DNA from: Verrucomicrobiia bacterium
Lineage (GTDB): Bacteria > Verrucomicrobiota > Verrucomicrobiia > Limisphaerales > JADLHS01
Assembly (NCBI GenBank): GCA_023953615.1
Contig: JAMLJH010000002.1
Coordinates: forward strand, 522,592-586,591
Length of the DNA: 64,000 bases
Direction of reading: 5' to 3'
Below the pieces are notes generated by a model. It worked only from the letters and a program-made list of their open reading frames with translations, searched no databases and was not told where the DNA came from. Each line of letters starts with the position of its first letter. Positions within the stretch are counted from its first letter, which is position 1. This document shows positions 45,569 to 53,400 of this stretch, piece after piece. The translations under genes were made by a program, and so were the position numbers.

Positions 45569-47074
45569 CTATCGCATCAACACCGGCCGGACTTGTTCCG
45601 CCATCAATTTATAACCGTCCGCGTTGAAATGTAAGCGGTCGTTGCGAAACAGTTCGGGGCGGATGTGTCCGTTGGCATCGAAAGTAAAATCGAACACGTC
45701 GAGGTATTTTACTTTGGGCTGCGTTTTGGCGTAGGCGGCGACCAGTTCATTCAAGGCGCGTTCCCGGGCGGCGGAATTCCATCGGCTCGGACTGTTGTTC
45801 CACGCCATAAAGACGATTTCCGTTTCGGGCAGGCGCGTATGCACGGTGGTTACGAAATCCTTGAAATCATTGAACGTGCTCTCGGCGCTTTTGCCGCCTT
45901 GCAGGTCGTTGCCGCCGGAGCGGAAGATGATCTGGCGTGGTGCGTAGGGGAAAATAATGCGTTCGGCAAAATGCGTGGCATCCACGATTTCCGAGCCGCC
46001 GAAGCCGCGATTAATCACCGGTAACCCGGGAAAATCCTGCGCGAGGGTGCTCCACAAGCGGATCGTCGAAGAGCCGGTGAACAAAATCCCGTGCCGGGGT
46101 GGCGGATTGGTTTTATCTTCCGCAGCGAAACCCGCCATGTCTTTATCCCAGATGCTAAAGTTGCGTTGATCGGGAACGATCCAGCGATTGAAACGCATCC
46201 AGTCGGCGCAGCGTTCCGGCCATTCGGCGGTGGGGCCATAGCGTGGATCGTGGCTCGCGCCATGTTGGCCCGCCGCGTAAGCGTGCAGTTCCGACGGCAC
46301 TTCGGCTTGGCGTAATGCCGCGTAGAACGCCAGTGAATTTTCGATGGGCACGGTTGTATCGCCCATGGTGGCCACCAGGAAAACCGGTGGCGTGTTCGGC
46401 CGAACGTGCTGCTCCAAAGAGAGCGCTTGGATTTGCGCGGGGGTCGGTTCGTCACCCAACAAAGCCTGACGGGAACCCTTGTGAGCGAATGGATCTTCCA
46501 AGGTGATGACCGGATAGATGAGCGCGGCGAAGTTGGGGCGGGCGTCCACCGCATCCAACGCGTGCCCGGTTTTGCCTTCCGGGGCATCCCATAAAGTCGC
46601 GGCGCAAGCGGCCAGATGACCTCCCGCCGAGCTGCCCATCACGCCGATGCGCTGCGGGATGATGCCAAATTCATCCGCGCGCGAACGCACGATCCGAATG
46701 GCGCGCAAAATGTCTTGCAACGGCGCGGGATGTCCGTAGTCCGAGAGCCGATACTTGAGGACGAATACCGTAAGGCCCAGGGAATTCAACCATTGTGCGT
46801 CACGGATGCCTTCACCCACCGTCACGTAACCGCCGCCGGGCGCGTAGATGATTGCCGCTCCCGTGGATTGAGCCACGTCGGGCGCGTACATCGTCATCGT
46901 GGGAATCTGCACGTGGCGGAAGCGGTTTTGTTCCCGGACCTCCACCGCGTCGGATTTCAAGTTCGGCACGCCCTCGGGCCACAGAGGAATGACCTGCGGT
47001 TCCGCCGCGAACAAATTCAGCGGCAGGCCACAGAAAAGGAAAACCGCCAGTCGTCGAAAGCAAGCTAATCGCAT
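45569..47074 (-). CDS. Secreted two-domain hydrolase: alpha/beta esterase fused to SGNH esterase
   Basis: The product is 501 residues from the ATG at 47074, which opens a signal peptide (LACFRRLAVFLFCGLPLNLFA). Domain 1 is an alpha/beta hydrolase: GGGYV oxyanion loop, nucleophile in GSSAGGH, Asp in GDTTVPIE and His near HGASH. Domain 2 is a GDSL/SGNH esterase with blocks GSSTIRLW, GFGGS, SGGNDL and DRLHFNADGY, all catalytic positions kept. Such fusions deacetylate plant polysaccharides in related bacteria; this role is inferred. It precedes gluQ with an intergenic gap of about 60 bases. Confidence 0.87.
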   Translation of the reverse strand: MRLACFRRLAVFLFCGLPLNLFAAEPQVIPLWPEGVPNLKSDAVEVREQNRFRHVQIPTMTMYAPDVAQSTGAAIIYAPGGGYVTVGEGIRDAQWLNSLGLTVFVLKYRLSDYGHPAPLQDILRAIRIVRSRADEFGIIPQRIGVMGSSAGGHLAACAATLWDAPEGKTGHALDAVDARPNFAALIYPVITLEDPFAHKGSRQALLGDEPTPAQIQALSLEQHVRPNTPPVFLVATMGDTTVPIENSLAFYAALRQAEVPSELHAYAAGQHGASHDPRYGPTAEWPERCADWMRFNRWIVPDQRNFSIWDKDMAGFAAEDKTNPPPRHGILFTGSSTIRLWSTLAQDFPGLPVINRGFGGSEIVDATHFAERIIFPYAPRQIIFRSGGNDLQGGKSAESTFNDFKDFVTTVHTRLPETEIVFMAWNNSPSRWNSAARERALNELVAAYAKTQPKVKYLDVFDFTFDANGHIRPELFRNDRLHFNADGYKLMAEQVRPVLMR

Positions 47075-47133
47075 GAACTCATTTTGGGCGTTGCGCGTGT
47101 GACGGCAATCAAAAGTTTTCTCGGCCGGTTGAA

Positions 47134-48039
47134 TCAGTGGGCGAAATTGCCCCACGTGGCGCGGAGCGTCTCGGGCGCGGCGCCGCTCTGCCGCAAAGTT
47201 TGCAAGCTCAGCGCGGCATGGCGTTTGGCCAGCCGTTGGCCGTGGTCATCCAGCATCAGTTCGCAGTGATAAAAGCGCGGGGCCGCGAGTTTGAGCGCGC
47301 GATACAGCAGGAGTTGCCGCGCGGTGGACTTCAGTAAATCCGCGCCGCGCACGACTTCGGTGATTTGCATGGCCGCGTCGTCCACAACGCATGCGAGCTG
47401 ATACGCCGGCACATTATCCGGTCGCCAAACGACGAAATCTCCGAAGTCTTTTCCGGCCACAAATTTTTGCGAACCGAGATTCCCATCGTCGAAACTGATT
47501 ATCTCGCCGTCAGGAACGCGGAAGCGAATCGAAGGTCGGCGTGGAGCCGGGGCGTTCGCGCCGGGCGCCGACCGGGCGTTTTCGAAGTTAGGCCACGGAA
47601 GGTGCTGGTCGCGACAAAAGCCAGGATAGAGCGGTTCATCATCGTCTTCCGGATGCGGGGCATGAACGGCCGCCGCGATGTCCTGGCGCGAGCAGTGGCA
47701 ACCATAGACGAAGCCGCCTGCGCGCAATTGTTCGAGCGCCTCGCGATAGTGAGGCCATCGCTGGCTTTGGGCGTAAGGCGCCCACCGCCCGCCGCAATCC
47801 GGTCCTTCACTCCACGCGAACCCGAACCAGCGCAAGTCGTCGTACATCGCGGCGATAAATTCCGGTTTGCAGCGCACTTGATCCAGATCGTCATTGCGCA
47901 AAATCAGCGCCCCACCCGCCGCGCGGGACCGCTCTTGCGCGATCCAGAACGTGCGCGCATGGCCGAGATGCAGGTGGCCGGTGGGCGACGGCGCAATCCG
48001 TCCGCGATAGGAAACCCGGGCAGCGGCAGGCGCAGTCAT
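47134..48039 (-). CDS. gluQ: Glutamyl-Q tRNA(Asp) synthetase
   Basis: The 301-residue product lacks an anticodon-binding domain, as expected for GluQRS, which attaches glutamate to queuosine at position 34 of tRNA(Asp). The class I signature is APSPTGHLHLGHA, the KMSKS equivalent is LAKRHAALSL, and a zinc site is suggested by GCHCSR and GFCRDQ. Together with queD at 5 kb it supports queuosine modification. The next gene, the M23 peptidase, ends 9 bases from its start. Confidence 0.92.
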   Translation of the reverse strand: MTAPAAARVSYRGRIAPSPTGHLHLGHARTFWIAQERSRAAGGALILRNDDLDQVRCKPEFIAAMYDDLRWFGFAWSEGPDCGGRWAPYAQSQRWPHYREALEQLRAGGFVYGCHCSRQDIAAAVHAPHPEDDDEPLYPGFCRDQHLPWPNFENARSAPGANAPAPRRPSIRFRVPDGEIISFDDGNLGSQKFVAGKDFGDFVVWRPDNVPAYQLACVVDDAAMQITEVVRGADLLKSTARQLLLYRALKLAAPRFYHCELMLDDHGQRLAKRHAALSLQTLRQSGAAPETLRATWGNFAH

Positions 48040-48048
48040 GCGAACGGT

Positions 48049-49059
48049 TTAATAGGTGAGCAAGCTGATCAAATCCAGTCCGCGTTGCGTCAGTTCCCAA
48101 CGGTCCTGACGTTGCGTTACCAAACGGCGACAGGGATTTTGCCGATACTCCACGCGGTTTACGGAGAGCAATTGCACCGCCGCCTGGCTTTTGATTTCAG
48201 CCGCCGGGCGCGGGGTGGCGGCAATGGGAATGCCCATGAAATTCAGCTTGAGTTCGTAACCGGCCACGTCTTGCGGATCCGCGGCGGCGGACGGTTGCAC
48301 GAGCGCGGCGTAACGGTGCAACCACGGAAAGTCGGTCTTGCGGACCAGGACGCGGCACAGTTCGGGTTGCTGTTGCAGCCACCGCACCAGATTGAAGTTC
48401 GTTCCCAATTTACGCTGCTCCAGCAACACGGCTTGCGGGTCAAGACCGAGCAGATTTTGGCCGTTCCACTGGCCGTGGTCATTGCGCTGTTTGGGAGCGT
48501 GTTGCTGATGCCAGGCCGCAAAGTGGTCATTTAACATCACGTTCAACTCGAAATGAACGTGGGCGCGTTCTTTGGAAATGCCTTCGCGGGTGTTGGCCGT
48601 CCGCCCCATGATGGCGATGGTCTCGCCGGATTTTACCTCGTTTCCGATTACGAGGTCTTTGCGGATTTCCCGCAGGTGCGCGTAGAGCGAATAAATTTCC
48701 AACCCCTCCACCAGATGGCGGATCACCAGATAATTGCCGTAGTTGGAAAGCGCCGGTTTGCGGTTGAGATAAACCACCGTGCCGTCCGCTGTGGCCAGGA
48801 CGGGATCAATCGGCTCGCCTTTTCCGTCGCGTTGCCGGCAGCGGATGTCGAGTCCCTCGTGTAATTGCCAGCCGCCGGTGCGGACGCAGCCAAAGGAACC
48901 ACTCGGCCACGGCTTGCCCACGGTGGGGACAAAAAAGCGCGCGCCGCCTCCGTCCGCGTCGTAGAGCGCATGGTTGGCGGTGGGCAATTGAAAAGGTTGC
49001 GCGAGGGAGAGCGTGGCCCCGGCCAGACCGGCCAGCGTGCCCAAAAAATACTTCAACAT
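48049..49059 (-). CDS. M23-family metallopeptidase
   Basis: The 336-residue product has a signal peptide (about 1-20). The LytM/M23 zinc site is present: H67 and D71 in LHEGLD, and HVHFE further on, with YSLYAHL between. Its place in the envelope suggests cleavage of peptidoglycan cross-bridges or a regulatory role. About 150 residues after the catalytic domain match no domain I know. It ends 9 bases before gluQ and may be cotranscribed with it and the lipoprotein gene upstream. Confidence 0.88.
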   Translation of the reverse strand: MLKYFLGTLAGLAGATLSLAQPFQLPTANHALYDADGGGARFFVPTVGKPWPSGSFGCVRTGGWQLHEGLDIRCRQRDGKGEPIDPVLATADGTVVYLNRKPALSNYGNYLVIRHLVEGLEIYSLYAHLREIRKDLVIGNEVKSGETIAIMGRTANTREGISKERAHVHFELNVMLNDHFAAWHQQHAPKQRNDHGQWNGQNLLGLDPQAVLLEQRKLGTNFNLVRWLQQQPELCRVLVRKTDFPWLHRYAALVQPSAAADPQDVAGYELKLNFMGIPIAATPRPAAEIKSQAAVQLLSVNRVEYRQNPCRRLVTQRQDRWELTQRGLDLISLLTY

Positions 49060-49080
49060 GAAACGGGTTTGCCGACGGAG

Positions 49081-49647
49081 TCAGTTGGTTGGCGCGGCGC
49101 TAAACTTGCCGCTGAATGACCCGTCCTGGTCCTTGAATCCGGCGACGTTATTCCAACCCTGCACCATGGCTTTGGCTTCAGCACGGTCGGCATCCGGCGT
49201 GAACGAGAGCACGCCGTCGCGGATGGGTTTGGTGATCAAGGGCGCGGCGATCCAGCGATCAAAGACGTTGGTGCTGATGCGGAACTGGGCGCGCACCGCC
49301 AGCCGGCGGCGGAGATTGGAGGCGGTGTATTGCTCCAGCAACCACTGGCCCTGCTGGTTGAATTTAATCATGATCAAAAAATTATCATCCGTATCAATGA
49401 GCTGCGCGGCAAGAATCTGGGACTCGTACAGGAAAGGTTGTTTTTCAACATTGATCGTCATGGGCGCGGCGCGCAGCACCTGGACGGACTCACTTTGACC
49501 GGGCGGCAGGAGGTTCGTTTCCACGTGGAGGCGCAACAGTGCGGGAGACTTTTCCGCCTTTTTTTCCGGCGATTGACAGCCCACCAGCGCCGCCGCGCCG
49601 GCGACCAGCAGCACTTTGAGATTGAATTGCACCAACCGACTCACCAT
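49081..49647 (-). CDS. Hypothetical lipoprotein
   Basis: The product is 188 residues from the ATG at 49647, chosen because it gives a lipoprotein signal (VLLVAGAAALVGC). The mature part contains LLRLHVETNLLPPGQSESVQ, MTINVEKQPFLYESQI and AQLIDTDDNFLIMIKFNQQG and is beta-rich. I do not recognise the family, though SecD-like beta-strand domains look similar in phrasing. It lies 21 bases upstream of the M23 peptidase on the same strand, so both probably act in the envelope. Confidence 0.78.
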   Translation of the reverse strand: MVSRLVQFNLKVLLVAGAAALVGCQSPEKKAEKSPALLRLHVETNLLPPGQSESVQVLRAAPMTINVEKQPFLYESQILAAQLIDTDDNFLIMIKFNQQGQWLLEQYTASNLRRRLAVRAQFRISTNVFDRWIAAPLITKPIRDGVLSFTPDADRAEAKAMVQGWNNVAGFKDQDGSFSGKFSAAPTN

Positions 49648-49693
49648 AGTGGCGACACCAAATCGTAATACGAAAGCAAAGTAAAGACTTAGT

Positions 49694-49798
49694 ATGGGAA
49701 AACAATCGAACAAGATCATCAAACGGAAACGCGCCCGCGCTTACTTGAAACGGAAGAAAGCCACGGTTAAGGCCAAGCGCAAAAAAGCGTCCGCCTGA
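49694..49798 (+). CDS. 34-residue, very basic small protein
   Basis: ATG at 49694 opens a 34-codon frame, MGKQSNKIIKRKRARAYLKR, followed by KKATVKAKRKKASA and TGA. About half of the residues are Lys or Arg. It has its own strong terminator 12 bases later, and it is divergent from the lipoprotein gene with a promoter-sized gap. These points argue for a real gene. The size and charge recall tiny ribosomal or nucleic-acid-binding proteins, but I cannot assign it. Confidence 0.7.
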   Translation: MGKQSNKIIKRKRARAYLKRKKATVKAKRKKASA

Positions 49799-49810
49799 GT
49801 TTTTTGACAA

Positions 49811-49846
49811 CGACAAAGCCGTCCGTTAAGGACGGCTTTTTTGTCG
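49811..49846 (+). terminator. Intrinsic terminator after the small basic gene
   Basis: AAAGCCGTCC (49815-49824) pairs with GGACGGCTTT around a short loop, followed by a run of six T. The outer CGACAAA and TTTGTCG extend the stem. It may also end the minus-strand gene at 49872 in the other direction, because its upstream side carries AAA. Confidence 0.9.
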
Positions 49847-49871
49847 AATAGAACAGGTGAAGAAAAACGGG

Positions 49872-50282
49872 TTAATTGGAACGGATAAAATCGTCCGCAT
49901 CCAGGACAGTGCTGTCATCAAACCGGCGGTTCGGTCCGGCGGAGCGGATTAGTACGCCGCCCTCGGTAAAGTAAATTCGCAACGGGGTGCCCCAAGGGTC
50001 CACGTATTCGCCCTTATCGTTCAACTCGGTTTTGCGCCCCACCAAAATGATCACGTTTTTGCTGTTCTCACCCTGTAAGGCCTTCGCAATTTGAGCGTTG
50101 CTCCCATTCGGATACGAGCCAACGCGTTCCTTGTATTTTTGCAGGCCGATAAAGAGGTTTTCGACATCCTGATTAAACTGCGCGGTTTTGGCGTTGGCGC
50201 GCAAAGTTTTCCAGGCGCTCGTGGCCCAGAGCGCTCCGCAGAACACCGTAATGACTCCAATAACGGTCAGAATCTTCTTCAT
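49872..50282 (-). CDS. GspG-like membrane-anchored protein
   Basis: The product is 136 residues from the ATG at 50282. A hydrophobic N-terminal helix (ILTVIGVITVFCGALWATSAW) precedes a soluble domain like the end of major pseudopilin GspG: NLFIGLQKYKERVGSYPNG, DPWGTPLRIYF and SAGPNRRFDDSTVLDADD. The classical prepilin cleavage motif GFTLIE is missing, so the helix is probably a plain membrane anchor. Its function is unknown. It follows the LacI-type gene on the same strand by 47 bases. Confidence 0.8.
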   Translation of the reverse strand: MKKILTVIGVITVFCGALWATSAWKTLRANAKTAQFNQDVENLFIGLQKYKERVGSYPNGSNAQIAKALQGENSKNVIILVGRKTELNDKGEYVDPWGTPLRIYFTEGGVLIRSAGPNRRFDDSTVLDADDFIRSN

Positions 50283-50328
50283 GCCGCTGGAGAGCAGGCG
50301 TGATACCAAGTATTGCGGCGGGCGGCGG

Positions 50329-51348
50329 CTATTTCGCGGGCACTGGCGGAGCGGCGGTGCTGGCGCGAGGCACCAATTCCGCCGGTAACCGCCGGTTTTC
50401 CACCGCCTTGCCTTGCAGCAATTGCAGCATCATTTCCACCGCCACAATGCCCATCCGGTATTTCGGCTGGCGCGCGGTGGTCAGCGGGACGCGAAAATGT
50501 TTGGCCAGCAGACCGTTGCCAAATCCCGCCACCGACAAATCCTGCGGGATGCGCAATCCTTGTTGTTGCAACGTCTCGACGCAACCGATGGCCACCAAAT
50601 CATTCGCGGCTTGGATGGCCGTTGCCGCGCATTTCTCGTTGGCGAATTGAAGTGTCGCTTTCGCGCCATCTTCAATCGTGCTGCCCGCGTGAAAGACGAG
50701 GGCGTCATCCACTTCCAGATTGGCTTCGCGGTGCGCGCGCCGAAAACCTTCGTAGCGTTCCTGCGCCCAAAGTGCGGGGAGCGGTCCCGTGAAATAGGCG
50801 ATGCGGCGATGTCCCAATTCCAGCAGGTGCCGCGTCACCGCCTGGCTGGCGGGCAATTCATCCGTTTGCACACACGGGAATTGATTGCAGAACGCCGCGG
50901 GCGAACCCAGCACCACCGTGGGCGTTTTGCTCGCGGTCAGGGCTTGATAAATTTTGCCGGTGCTTTCCATGCGGTACACCGGCGCGACAAAAATTCCATC
51001 CACCCGTCGCGCCAACAGGCGCCGGATGCAGAGTTCTTCGCGCTCAATTTTGTCGTGCGTGTGGCACAACAGTACGTCGTAACCGCTTTCGCGGGCGCGT
51101 TCTTCCACCGCATAAATCAACCGATAAAACACGGGATCGGTCGTGGAAGGAACCACCAAGCCGAACAGTTTGGTGGCACGGGTGCGCAGGCTTTGCGCGC
51201 TCGAATCGGGCACATACCCCATCTCTTTGGCCGTGGCCTTGATGAGATTCCGCGTTTTGGCGGCGACATCTGGTTGATCCCGCAACGCCTTGGAAACAGT
51301 CATCACTGAAACCCCGACCCGGGCCGCTATGTCAACAAGTCGAACCAT
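50329..51348 (-). CDS. LacI-family transcriptional regulator
   Basis: The 339-residue product has the N-terminal LacI helix-turn-helix (RLVDIAARVGVSVMTVSKALR) and a hinge with GYVPDSSAQSLR. A periplasmic-binding-protein-like sensor domain follows (LFGLVVPSTTDPVFYRLIYA, VDGIFVAPVY, GHRRIAYFTGPL, AIQAANDLVAIG). It probably binds a sugar or sugar phosphate and controls carbohydrate genes. Its target is not known; the palindrome at 14974 is one possible site but not a classic LacI operator. It is 17 bases from nadK on the same strand. Confidence 0.92.
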   Translation of the reverse strand: MVRLVDIAARVGVSVMTVSKALRDQPDVAAKTRNLIKATAKEMGYVPDSSAQSLRTRATKLFGLVVPSTTDPVFYRLIYAVEERARESGYDVLLCHTHDKIEREELCIRRLLARRVDGIFVAPVYRMESTGKIYQALTASKTPTVVLGSPAAFCNQFPCVQTDELPASQAVTRHLLELGHRRIAYFTGPLPALWAQERYEGFRRAHREANLEVDDALVFHAGSTIEDGAKATLQFANEKCAATAIQAANDLVAIGCVETLQQQGLRIPQDLSVAGFGNGLLAKHFRVPLTTARQPKYRMGIVAVEMMLQLLQGKAVENRRLPAELVPRASTAAPPVPAK

Positions 51349-51365
51349 GACTTTGGGTTGGTAAA

Positions 51366-52250
51366 TTAAAAATTCGTTCCGCGCCAGTGTAACTTGCGGC
51401 GTAACGCGGCAAAAAAGGAACTGTCCGCCAGGTGGATTAACCGGGTCGTGTGCCGGCTGCGTTGCACCACGACTTCATCGCCCGGCGACAGGCTGCCGAT
51501 GATTTCGCCATCGGCGCTCAGCAACATCCGCGCGCGCGAATTGGCCGGGCGGATGCGGATTTTCGCGCTCAACGGAACGATGAGCGAACGGTTCGTCAAC
51601 GTGTGAGGGCAAATGGGCGTTAACGCAAAAACTTCGGCCGTGGGTAAAACCACCGCGCCACCCGCCGCCAGTGAATAGGCGGTCGAACCCGTGGGCGAAC
51701 TGACAATCAAACCGTCACACCGATACCGCGTCAGCGGGTCCTGGTTCACGTCCACCTCCAGATCAATCAAGCGCGCCACTTCGCCGCGTCCCACCACGAT
51801 GTCGTTGAGCGCCAGTTGCCGCAGCTTGCGCCCGGCGACCAGGGCATTGGCTTCGATCAGCGCCCGTTGCTCGAATTTGAAGCTGCCCCGCCAGATGAGA
51901 CTCAGCGCCACTTCCAATTCCGAAGAGGGCACTTCCGTGAGAAAACCCAGCCCGCCGATGTTCACTCCCAGCAACGGCGTGGGAATGCCTGCCGTCTGCC
52001 GCGCGATCCGTAGCATCGTGCCGTCGCCGCCGAAGACGATCAACAAATCCACCGTCTGCGCCAGCGCCTCGATCGAGTCGCAAACTTTGATCTGGAGGCG
52101 CGAACGCCGGGCCGTCTGGGCGTCGGTGTAAAGCGATCGTTTGGTGGCTTGAATCAGTTGCGCGGCGCGATGCACCACCTGCGCGCACGCCGCCTTGTCG
52201 GGATTGCCGATCAATCCGACCCGCCGAAATTTGTCAGTTGTTTTTTTCAA
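51366..52250 (-). CDS. nadK: NAD kinase
   Basis: The 294-residue product phosphorylates NAD to NADP. The hallmark GGDGTMLRIAR carries the catalytic Asp. NIGGLGFLTEV and SSPTGSTAYSLAAGG complete the nucleotide-binding sites. The length is normal. Its start lies inside the end of the tlyA gene (17-base overlap), a common arrangement, so the two are translated from one message. The LacI-type gene follows after 17 bases. Confidence 0.95.
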   Translation of the reverse strand: MKKTTDKFRRVGLIGNPDKAACAQVVHRAAQLIQATKRSLYTDAQTARRSRLQIKVCDSIEALAQTVDLLIVFGGDGTMLRIARQTAGIPTPLLGVNIGGLGFLTEVPSSELEVALSLIWRGSFKFEQRALIEANALVAGRKLRQLALNDIVVGRGEVARLIDLEVDVNQDPLTRYRCDGLIVSSPTGSTAYSLAAGGAVVLPTAEVFALTPICPHTLTNRSLIVPLSAKIRIRPANSRARMLLSADGEIIGSLSPGDEVVVQRSRHTTRLIHLADSSFFAALRRKLHWRGTNF

Positions 52251-52977
52251 TTAAAATCAGAAATTCCTTGTTGCCTGCCGGACCGAGCAGCGGCGAGGTC
52301 GTCATTCCCACCCAGCTCCAACCCGGTTGCGTTGCAATGAAAGTCTTTATTTCCTCAAGCACCCGTTCATGCACTTCCGGATCGGTAATGACGCCCGCCC
52401 CACGATCCGCCTCCGCTTTTCCGGCCTCGAACTGTGGTTTGACCAGCGCGATGAGTTTACCGCCGGAGCGCAGCAAAGCAACGGCTGGCGGCAGAATTTT
52501 TTGCAGCGAAATGAACGAACAATCAATCACCACCAGGTCCACCGGTGCAAACGGCGGCGGCATGGCGGCCGGGGTGAGGTGCCGCGCATTGGTTTTTTCC
52601 ATCACCACCACGCGCGGGTCCTGGCGCAGTTTCCACGCGAGTTGACCGTGCCCCACGTCCACCGCATACACCAACGCCGCGCCCGCCTGCAACAGACAAT
52701 CCGTGAAGCCTCCCGTCGAAGCGCCGAAATCAATCGCGCGACAACCCTGCGCGGACACCTGAAAATGCTCCAATGCGTGCGCCAGCTTGAGTCCGCCGCG
52801 ACTGACAAACGGCTCGCGCGACGCCAAAGCCAGCTCTGTCTTGCCGCCGACCGCATCGCTGGGCTTGCGCGCCGGCTGACCGTTGACCAACACCTGACCC
52901 GCCATCACCAGACGTTTGGCCTGTTCGCGACTCGCGCAAAGGCCGCGCTCCACCAACGCCTGATCCACCCGCATCAT
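52234..52977 (-). CDS. tlyA: TlyA-family rRNA (cytidine-2'-O)-methyltransferase / haemolysin A-like
   Basis: The 247-residue product has an N-terminal S4 RNA-binding domain (RVDQALVERGLCASREQAKRL, recognisable in part) and an FtsJ-type methyltransferase domain. The SAM loop is DFGASTGGFTDCLLQ, followed by VDVGHGQL and VVIDCSFISLQ. In mycobacteria TlyA methylates 16S and 23S rRNA; elsewhere the target is inferred. It overlaps nadK by 17 bases. Confidence 0.92.
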   Translation of the reverse strand: MMRVDQALVERGLCASREQAKRLVMAGQVLVNGQPARKPSDAVGGKTELALASREPFVSRGGLKLAHALEHFQVSAQGCRAIDFGASTGGFTDCLLQAGAALVYAVDVGHGQLAWKLRQDPRVVVMEKTNARHLTPAAMPPPFAPVDLVVIDCSFISLQKILPPAVALLRSGGKLIALVKPQFEAGKAEADRGAGVITDPEVHERVLEEIKTFIATQPGWSWVGMTTSPLLGPAGNKEFLILIEKNN

Positions 52978-53400
52978 GCCGGCAGGTTAAACTCCCGCCG
53001 CGAAAAAATCACGCTCGAACCCGGACTGCCCCTGACAACCGGTCGGTGTGATCCCCCCGCCACCAATCGGCGCTTGCGTTGTAATTGACGGGGCAACCTT
53101 TGGAATGAGCCGGGTGTCTCGTGCGGATCGGGTGGAAGAATTTTGCGGCGCGAGCCTTATTCCCGATGTGGCTCAAGAGGATCTGATGCGGCGGATGTAG
53201 CCAGTAAACGTGCCCTCGGCGAGCCGGTTAAATTGAGATTTCAAAGCGGTTCGCGGACGGCTATTTTCTCCGCCATGTCTGTGATTTTGATAGACAAAGA
53301 TTTTTTGGCCAGCGCGACGGCTGTCAGGCCCGGCGCCGCGACCACGGAGATGGTTGCCGCATTTTTGCGGCGGAATTGCTCTTTAGCCTAGATTGAATTT
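52978..53400. other. Leader region upstream of thrS
   Basis: I see no convincing gene or known riboregulator in these 423 bases. A frame at 53143-53391 is open but has no recognisable sequence. The stretch probably holds the promoter and leader of thrS. Confidence 0.4.

Noticed and set aside
53143..53391. 82-codon frame upstream of thrS
   Set aside because: No recognisable sequence, no clear ribosome binding site, and it could simply be part of the thrS leader.
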